From: Luteimonas aquatica
Lineage (GTDB): Bacteria; Pseudomonadota; Gammaproteobacteria; Xanthomonadales; Xanthomonadaceae
NCBI RefSeq assembly: GCF_022662575.1
Contig: NZ_JALBFU010000001.1
Span: forward strand, 630,381-694,380
DNA: 64,000 bases
Reading direction: 5' to 3'
This document shows positions 58,195 to 64,000 of this stretch, in pieces; within the stretch, counting starts at the first letter, position 1; each line of letters starts with the position of its first letter. Below the pieces are notes generated by a model. That model did not search any database. It was given only the letters and a program-made list of their open reading frames with translations, and was not told the origin of the DNA. A program made the translations under genes and the position numbers.

Positions 58195-58506
58195 GCGACG
58201 GACGGATAGCCTCTGCAGCGCCCCAAGGGATTGCGCCGCACAATTGAATTCTTGGTTTTATGGATGCAGCCAACTTATTGATTTGGCTGGCGATATGGGG
58301 CAAAAGAGCCGTAATCGCGGACGAGTATACCGGCCATGCCGGCGTTCCGGGGAATCCGTGGACCCCGCCTCAAATCCGCCGCATGCCCCGGCAATGCCGC
58401 GCCCGCCCTGGCCCGGCCGCCGCCGTCGCGGCGCCGGCCGGACCGAGCCCCGGTCCCTGGCGGACCGGGGTCGGCGGATCGTCCGGATGTCCCGCCGGCC
58501 GCCCGC
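58195..58506. other. 312-nt gap upstream of smc
   Basis: No gene is seen. The part next to smc (about 58236-58290) is markedly A+T-richer than the surroundings and is the likely smc promoter region, but I cannot fix -35/-10 boxes. The distal part carries the hairpin at 58443-58474. Confidence 0.45.
58443..58474 (-). terminator. Hairpin after the beta-helix gene
   Basis: Stem CCCCGGTCC (58448-58456) with GGACCGGGG (58462-58470), extended by CCGA/TCGG across a one-base bulge. It begins 33 nt beyond the beta-helix gene stop on the minus strand. No T-run follows. Confidence 0.5.
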
Positions 58507-59457
58507 TCAACGCGTGGTCAGGGTGCCGGTCGGATTGCCGTCGACCGTGTTGCCGGTGACGCGGTTGCTGCCGAAGGACAGCAGGTCGCCGCCGCTGGCC
58601 GAGAGCAGGCCGTTCTGGTTGCCGGTGATCAGGTTCTGCGAGATCACCACGCTGGCCAGCCCGCCTTCGGACTTCACGCCCGCGGCGCTGGCGTTGCCGA
58701 TGCCGTTGAGGGTGATCTGCGAGCTGTCGATGCTCATCTCCGATGCCTGGGAACCGCTCAGCGCCAGCAGGCCGACGCCGGCGTTGTTCGTGACCAGGCT
58801 GTCGCGCACGGACACGTCGCTCCTGTCGTCGGCGCGCAGGCCGAACTTGTTGTTGCTCAGGGTCACGTTGCTCAGCGACACCCGCGCCGCGCCGGAAGCG
58901 CCCGGCTGCACCAGGATTCCGCCGCCGTTGATGTTGTTGGTGATCAGGCTGTCGACGACCACCAGCCGGCTCGTGCCGCCGGGAATGAACAGCACGCCGT
59001 TGCCGCCGGCGCCGCTGAAGTCGTGGATCTTCACGTTGTCGATGATCAACGCCGCGCCGGCGAGGAAACGCACGCCGTTGAGCCCGGTGCCCGAGCCGTC
59101 GATGCTGATGTTGGTCAGCTTGACCACGTCGTTCACGCCGGCATTGACCACCACGCCCGTGGTCGCGGAGGCGAGGATGCTGCCGTGGATGCCGCCGCCG
59201 TCGATGGTGATGGCCTTGGTGATGGTGACCGTGCCGAAGCCGCCCGGGTCGAGCACGCTGATCACGCCCTTGGCCGCGGTCTTGGAGATCGCGCCGGCGA
59301 AGGTCTTGCAAGGCGCGGTACGGCTGCAGGGATTGACGTCGTCCCCTACGCCCGATACCCAGGTCCGCGTCGCCTGCGCGAAGGCGCCGGTACTTCCCAG
59401 AAGCAGCAGCATCGACAGTGCGATGCTCCCCATGGCTCGCAACATTTTGCTGTTCAT
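58507..59457 (-). CDS. Secreted right-handed parallel beta-helix protein
   Basis: A 316-residue protein. The start MNSKMLRAMGSIAL follows GGGGGA. The signal peptide is IALSMLLLLGSTGAFA (cleavage about residue 27). The mature N-terminus TRTWVSGVGDDVNPCSRTAPCKTF is a common opening of this family; its two Cys may pair. Then comes a series of about 20-25 residue beta-helix rungs (VVVNAGVNDVVKLTNISIDG, LIIDNVKIHDFSG, VSLSNVTLSNNKFGL, SMSIDSSQITLNGIG-like). These resemble pectate-lyase-fold carbohydrate-binding proteins, but no catalytic residues are evident. Probably extracellular or on the surface. Confidence 0.85.
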   Translation of the reverse strand: MNSKMLRAMGSIALSMLLLLGSTGAFAQATRTWVSGVGDDVNPCSRTAPCKTFAGAISKTAAKGVISVLDPGGFGTVTITKAITIDGGGIHGSILASATTGVVVNAGVNDVVKLTNISIDGSGTGLNGVRFLAGAALIIDNVKIHDFSGAGGNGVLFIPGGTSRLVVVDSLITNNINGGGILVQPGASGAARVSLSNVTLSNNKFGLRADDRSDVSVRDSLVTNNAGVGLLALSGSQASEMSIDSSQITLNGIGNASAAGVKSEGGLASVVISQNLITGNQNGLLSASGGDLLSFGSNRVTGNTVDGNPTGTLTTR

Positions 59458-59616
59458 AGATCCCCCAAGATAACGATGATGGATGTCGAATTTCCGTCTC
59501 GCACACAACCTCCGGGACGACCGGACCTCTGCAGAGATCGCCGCCTCCTTCCGTCTGGTCATTGCCCCCGAAGCCCCCGGGGCGCGGCTTGTCGCCGAGT
59601 TCGCCCCTCGGCAAAA

Positions 59617-59644
59617 ATGATAGGACCAATCGGCTGCCTGTCGA
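59617..59644 (-). promoter_or_regulatory. Promoter of the beta-helix gene
   Basis: On the minus strand, TCGACA (59644-59639) and TATCAT (59622-59617) are 16 bp apart; each differs from consensus at one base. The predicted leader is about 150 nt, long enough to carry control. Confidence 0.6.
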
Positions 59645-59963
59645 GGTGCCGACGCCGCCAGCCGACGTACGGTAGGTACGGCTAAGAATCGCTATCCCAC
59701 CCTCCGGAGACCGGCATTGCCGATGTCCGCGCGCCTCTCGACGGGCGTCGAGATTTTCCGTGACGCGCTAGCGCTTCTTGTTTTCGGCTCTGAACTCTTT
59801 CCGGCGACCGCGCCCGGCCATCGTGCGTGCGGGCGAGGCCGCGCGCGCGGATCGGCGCGACTGCCGAAAACGGCGTTTAGCCCGCCTTACCGCCGCTCCG
59901 TTCGGGCGGCGCGGCCGGCCTCCGGAGACGGGCGCATGCCGCGATCCCGCGGCGGCGGCGTGC
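59645..59963. other. 319-nt gap between the beta-helix and GGDEF-EAL genes
   Basis: Short arginine-rich frames occur on both strands but none has family character or a good ribosome site. A small imperfect inverted repeat lies at 59660-59683. Nothing else recognised. Confidence 0.4.
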
Positions 59964-62900
59964 TCAGAGTACCGCCAGCAGCGGCAGCGGCCGCCCGATG
60001 ACGTAGCCCTGGGCCTGGTCGATGCCGATCTCGCGGACCAGCTGCAGCGTCGCCTCGTCCTCGACCTGCTCGGCCACCGTGCGCGCGCCCAGGCGCCGGG
60101 CGATGCTGTTGATCGATTCGACGATGGCGCGGTCCACCGGATTGCCGACGAGCTGGCGCACGAAGCTGCCGTCAATCTTGATCGTGTCCACCGGAAACTG
60201 GCGCAGGTAGGCGAACGAGCTCAGCCCGGTGCCGAAGTCGTCCAGGGTGATGCCGCAGCCGGCCGCGCGCGCGCGTTCGATGAAGGCCACCGCCGAGGAG
60301 AAGTTCTCGATCAGCGCGGTCTCGGTGATCTCCAGGTGCAGGCGCTGCGGCGGCAGCTGCGAGGCGTCGAGCTCGGCCTTGAGGAAATCCCACAGGGTCG
60401 GGTCGTCGAGCGAGTTCGCCGAGAGGTTGATGGCGATGGTGATGTCGTCGGCCGCGCGCAGGCGCGCGCCCTCGCCGTGCAGGGCGTTGCGCACCACCCA
60501 GCGGTCGAGCCGGTCCATCAGGCCGAAGCGTTCGGCGGCGGGAATGAACTCGCCCGGCGGCACGATACGGCCCTTCTCGTCGCGCATGCGCAGTAGGATC
60601 TCGTAGGAGCGCGCCATCGGCCGGTCGGCCTGCAGGCTGCGGATCTCCTGCGCGTACAGGCAGAAGCGCCCGGTATCGATGGCGTCGCGGATGTTGGCCG
60701 CCACCTTGATGTCGCGGCGGTAGCGCTGCGCGGGCCCGTGCGGCTCCTCCTCGTAGACGACCACGTGGCTGCGGCCGCGGGCCTTGGCGACGTAGCAGGC
60801 GGCATCGGCCTGGCTGAGCAGGTCGTCGGGCGCGAGGATGTCGCCGTAGACCGCCGTCAGGCCGATGCTGGCGCCCACCTCGTAGCGCCGGCCGTCCCAG
60901 CGGAAGCGCAAGGTGGAGATGGCCTCGGTCAGCTGCCTGGCGATGGCCTCGCTCTCGGCGAGGTTGCAGTCGCGCAGCAGCAGCGCGAACTCGTCGCCGC
61001 CCAGCCGCGCCACCATGTCCTGGCTGCGGGTACGGTAGCGCAGCAGGTCGCCGACCTCGCGCAGCAGCGCATCGCCGGCGGTATGGCCGGCGCTGTCGTT
61101 GACGATCTTGAAGCGGTCCAGGTCCAGGAAGCAGACCGCATGCCGGCGTCCCTGCTCGTCGGCCTCGGCGATGGCCTCGCGCAGCTCCTGCTCGAAGGCG
61201 CGGCGGTTGGGCAGAGCGGTCAGGCTGTCGTGGTTGGCATGGTGCTCCAGCGTGCGGCGAAGCGCGCGCGCCTGGCTGGCGTCCTTGAAGATCAGCACGG
61301 CGCCGATGGTCTCGCCGGTCGTGGTCTTCACCGGCGCCGCCGAGGACTGCACGTCGATGCAGTTGCCGTCGCGCGCGAGCAGCACCGCGTCGCCCTGCTG
61401 GTAGCGCGGCTGCATCAGCCGCAGGCATTCGCCCACCGGGTCGGGAAGCGCGCAGCCCTGGCTGTCGTCGATGGTGATGAACACCTCGCGCACCGGGCGG
61501 CCGATGGCGTCGGCGAAGCCCCAGCCCGTCAGCGCCTCCGCGATCGGGTTCATGAAGGTGATCGCGCCCTGCGGATCGGTGCAGACCACCGCGTCGCCGA
61601 TCGAGTCCAGCGTGATGCGCAGGCGCTCCTTTTCCTCGTAGAGCGCGCCTTCCAGGTGCTTCTGGTCGCTGATGTCCCACTGCAGCCCGATCGCCCGGAC
61701 CGGCGCGCCCGCCTCGTCGCGTATCACCCGCGCCAGCGAACGCACGTGGCGGACGGCGCCGTGGCGCCCCTCGACGATGCGGTAGTCCTCGCTGAAGGTC
61801 GAGGTGCGCTCGATCGCGGCCCGGATCGAGGCCGCCACGCGCTCGCGGTCGTCGGCGTGGATGTAGCCGATCCAGGCCTCCAGCGTGCCGTCGTACTCGC
61901 CCGGGTCGCGGCCGTAGATCTCGTAGATGCGCTCATTCCAGGCGCATGCGCCGGTCGCGAAATCCTGCTCGAAGATGCCGATGCCGCCGGCGGCGACCGC
62001 CAGCTGCAGGCGCTCGTTGGCGAGCGCGAGCCCGGTTTCGTTGTGCTTCTGGTCGGTGACGTCGACGATGACGCCGATGCAGCGCGCCGGCTCTCCCGCC
62101 TCGTTGCGGAAGACCTGCGCCAGGCTGTGCACGTGGCGGATTTGGCCGTCGGCGCGGCGGATGCGGTAGACCGCGTCGGCGGGACATCCCTGCGTCGCCG
62201 CGCGCGACCAGACCTCGTCCATGCGCGCGCGATCGTCCGGATGGATGGTGGACTGCCACAGTCCCACGCTGTCCTGGAACAGCGCCCAGTCGTTGTCGGC
62301 GCCGCCGGCCTGGACGGCCGCCAGCTCCGCTTCCCGCCCGAAGATCTCGAAGACCTTGCGCGTGGCCAGGGTGCGGCCGCCCGGCAGCACCATGTCGTAG
62401 GTGCCGATCCGCGCCGCCTCGGTGGCCAGCGTCAGCCGCTCGGAGGCGGCCGCCAGTTCCGCCTCGGTCCGCTTCTCCCCGCTCACGTCGATCAGCACGC
62501 CGACATAGCGCGACGGCCGGCCCTCGGCGTCGAGATGGACGGTCGCCAGCTCGTGGACGTGGCGCACCTCGCCATCCGGCTGGCGGATGCGGTACTCGAT
62601 GTTGCGCGGACAGCCGGTGGTGACCGAGGCGCGCCAGCTCGCGTGCATGCGCGCGTAGTCCTCCGGGTGCACGGCCGCCAGCCAGCGCGCGTCGGAATAC
62701 TGGAACAGGCCCCAGTCCTCGCCGATCCCCGGAACGCCGGCTTCCCGCGCCTCCAGCGGCGCCAGCGCGAAGATCTCGAAGACCTTCGGCGAGGCCAGCG
62801 TGTAGCCCGGCGCGCCGGCGCTGGGCAGCTGCACGTCGAAGATGCCGATCCGCCCGGCGTCGGCGGCCAGCTTCAGGCGCTGGTTGGCCGACGACAGGTC

Positions 62901-63713
62901 GATCTGCGCCTGCTTCAGCGCGGTGACGTCGGCGGTGATGCCGGCCACGTGCATCGGCGTGCCGTCGGCCGCGCGCCGGATGACCTTGCCGCGCGTATGC
63001 AGCCAGCGCCAGTCGCCGTCCTTGTGCTGCCAGCGGGCGGTGTGCTCGTAGTCGGCGATCTCGCCGCAGCGGATCCGCCGCGCGATCTCGTCGGCCTCCG
63101 CGCGATCGTCGGGATGCAGCAGTTGCGTCCAGTCCTGCAGGCCCTCGCCCACGTCGCAGGCGTCGTAGCCGAGCAGCGTGCGCCGCTCTGGATAGTTCCA
63201 GACCTGGTTGCTGAGCGGATTCCAGTCCCAGGCATTGAGCTCCCCCGCCTCCACCGCCAGGCTCAGGTACTGCTCCTTCGCCGCCAGCGCCGCCTCGGCC
63301 TCCTGCTTGGCGCCGATGTCCACCACCTGCACGACGTAGCACTCGGGATGTCCGCTCCTGCGCTCGCGCAGTACCGCGACGCTGCCGTAGCCCCACAGCG
63401 CGCTGCCGTCCTTGCGGATGTACTTGCGCGCGACCCGATAGCGATCCTCGCCGCCGGCGCGCAGCCGCGCCAGCACGGCATCGAGGTCGATGGCCTGGTC
63501 GGGATGGACGACATCGTGCAGGCCGAGGCCGATGCACTCCTCGGCGCTATAGCCGAACAGTTCGCGGAATGCAGCGTTGGCGTACAGGCCGCGTCCGTCG
63601 AGATCGACCACGATGGTGCCGACCGCCGACTCCTCGACGATCCGGGCGAAATCCGGCGCAGCGGCCAGATCGACGCCGTGGGCAATGTGTTGCGGATTCG
63701 CCTTGACGTTCAT
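59964..63713 (-). CDS. Multi-PAS diguanylate cyclase/phosphodiesterase (GGDEF-EAL)
   Basis: A 1249-residue signalling protein without transmembrane helices or signal peptide, so cytoplasmic. Start MNVKANPQHIAHG with GGAG upstream; an in-frame extension to 63965 is rejected. Six PAS/PAC units cover about 15-830, each ending with a DITD/DVTxxK-type linker. PAS3 and PAS4 share an unusual insert (PKVFEIFALAP versus RKVFEIFGREA) and look duplicated. The cyclase site GGDEF is intact at 905-909. The EAL part has Glu1038 in YEILLRM, LEITETALI, DDFGTG at 1158-1163 and KIDGSFV, so it may be active. It makes and/or degrades c-di-GMP in response to PAS inputs; the ligand is unknown. Confidence 0.95.
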   Translation of the reverse strand: MNVKANPQHIAHGVDLAAAPDFARIVEESAVGTIVVDLDGRGLYANAAFRELFGYSAEECIGLGLHDVVHPDQAIDLDAVLARLRAGGEDRYRVARKYIRKDGSALWGYGSVAVLRERRSGHPECYVVQVVDIGAKQEAEAALAAKEQYLSLAVEAGELNAWDWNPLSNQVWNYPERRTLLGYDACDVGEGLQDWTQLLHPDDRAEADEIARRIRCGEIADYEHTARWQHKDGDWRWLHTRGKVIRRAADGTPMHVAGITADVTALKQAQIDLSSANQRLKLAADAGRIGIFDVQLPSAGAPGYTLASPKVFEIFALAPLEAREAGVPGIGEDWGLFQYSDARWLAAVHPEDYARMHASWRASVTTGCPRNIEYRIRQPDGEVRHVHELATVHLDAEGRPSRYVGVLIDVSGEKRTEAELAAASERLTLATEAARIGTYDMVLPGGRTLATRKVFEIFGREAELAAVQAGGADNDWALFQDSVGLWQSTIHPDDRARMDEVWSRAATQGCPADAVYRIRRADGQIRHVHSLAQVFRNEAGEPARCIGVIVDVTDQKHNETGLALANERLQLAVAAGGIGIFEQDFATGACAWNERIYEIYGRDPGEYDGTLEAWIGYIHADDRERVAASIRAAIERTSTFSEDYRIVEGRHGAVRHVRSLARVIRDEAGAPVRAIGLQWDISDQKHLEGALYEEKERLRITLDSIGDAVVCTDPQGAITFMNPIAEALTGWGFADAIGRPVREVFITIDDSQGCALPDPVGECLRLMQPRYQQGDAVLLARDGNCIDVQSSAAPVKTTTGETIGAVLIFKDASQARALRRTLEHHANHDSLTALPNRRAFEQELREAIAEADEQGRRHAVCFLDLDRFKIVNDSAGHTAGDALLREVGDLLRYRTRSQDMVARLGGDEFALLLRDCNLAESEAIARQLTEAISTLRFRWDGRRYEVGASIGLTAVYGDILAPDDLLSQADAACYVAKARGRSHVVVYEEEPHGPAQRYRRDIKVAANIRDAIDTGRFCLYAQEIRSLQADRPMARSYEILLRMRDEKGRIVPPGEFIPAAERFGLMDRLDRWVVRNALHGEGARLRAADDITIAINLSANSLDDPTLWDFLKAELDASQLPPQRLHLEITETALIENFSSAVAFIERARAAGCGITLDDFGTGLSSFAYLRQFPVDTIKIDGSFVRQLVGNPVDRAIVESINSIARRLGARTVAEQVEDEATLQLVREIGIDQAQGYVIGRPLPLLAVL

Positions 63714-63935
63714 CCAGCTCCAGCGTGACGACAATCGCGGCCGTTTCTTGACGACGCACCCGAACCACCGGGCGAATATACGCTTTCGCCGCGCATTTGC
63801 GCGTATGCGCCGATCCGCCGCCGCGATGTGACGCAGTGCCCGATTCATCCCTGGCCGGCATCCGTTTGGGTAGCATCGGCGCACGGGCTCCGCGCCGCAG
63901 CGGAGAGGACAGACGGATCTCCAAGGCTGGTATCG

Positions 63936-64000
63936 ATGACACCGACGCGCAAATCCCCGCGACATGCCCAGCCCGCCGCCGGCCCGACCATGGCCGACCT
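63936..64000 (+). CDS. Start of an unidentified gene, cut by the window end
   Basis: An open frame of 21 codons begins at ATG 63936 with AAGG about 9 nt upstream, reading MTPTRKSPRHAQPAAGPTMA and continuing past the end. A second in-frame ATG follows at residue 19. Divergent from the GGDEF-EAL gene. Too short to identify. Confidence 0.4.
   Translation, partial: MTPTRKSPRHAQPAAGPTMAD

Noticed and set aside
59717..60001. Small plus-strand frame in the gap before the GGDEF-EAL gene
   Set aside because: Arg/Ala-rich composition, no ribosome site, and it overlaps the 3' end of the GGDEF-EAL gene antisense.

Overview
The window is high-GC gammaproteobacterial DNA, most likely from the Xanthomonadales (Lysobacteraceae/Xanthomonadaceae). 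Evidence: the smc-zipA-ligA cell-division/DNA-repair block; GyrA with Gln83 in place of Ser83 and gyrA next to mtnA; a MetH that lacks its homocysteine domain (split metH); a YtrA-type GntR operon with the operator GGTG-N16-CACC; and an effector carrying the XVIPCD tail used by the Xanthomonadales bacteria-killing type IV secretion system. It is a chromosomal segment dominated by housekeeping genes. I see no tRNA, rRNA, CRISPR array, phage or complete insertion sequence.

Layout. 1-10 kb: end of a short-chain dehydrogenase, metH (C-terminal part), a hydrolase, a YiiX-like papain-fold protein, then on the minus strand a beta-barrel protein, a DUF2058 protein, slyX, ugd and two exported FKBP-type isomerases, followed by an exported glutathione peroxidase. 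10.5-14.1 kb: a self-contained operon (exported alanine-rich protein, YtrA-type regulator, ABC ATPase, permease, lipoprotein) behind a strong promoter whose -10 box lies inside a palindromic operator. 14-21 kb: fumC facing purB, a VOC protein, a secreted M4/M36-like protease and the ribosomal L16 arginine hydroxylase. 21-26.7 kb: sucA-sucB-lpd (2-oxoglutarate dehydrogenase), with a REP-pair repeat between sucB and lpd and back-to-back hairpins on the lpd stop codon. 26.9-33.8 kb: LOG-family hydrolase, a GIY-YIG nuclease bracketed by inverted copies of one 30-bp palindrome, an AcuI-like reductase, a CheY-like regulator, the cbpA and hsp20 chaperones with a sigma-32-like promoter, a peroxiredoxin and small accessory genes.

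33.8-44 kb, minus strand, is the envelope and competition section: alpha-2-macroglobulin lipoprotein, amino-acid racemase family protein and penicillin-binding protein 1C in one tight operon; next to it an exported small protein followed by a protein with an M23-like region, a peptidoglycan-binding domain and an XVIPCD. I read that pair as an unannotated type IV secretion effector with its immunity protein. 44-58 kb: gyrA, mtnA, a triple DUF3011 protein, ligA-GNAT-epmA, an SDR, zipA and smc. 58-64 kb: a secreted beta-helix protein and a 1249-residue six-PAS GGDEF-EAL protein, then the first codons of a plus-strand gene cut by the window edge.

The genes connect as central metabolism (sucAB-lpd, fumC), envelope biogenesis and protection (ugd, FKBPs, PBP1C with macroglobulin), stress response (hsp20/cbpA, peroxiredoxin, glutathione peroxidase, YtrA operon) and competition or signalling (XVIPCD effector, c-di-GMP protein).
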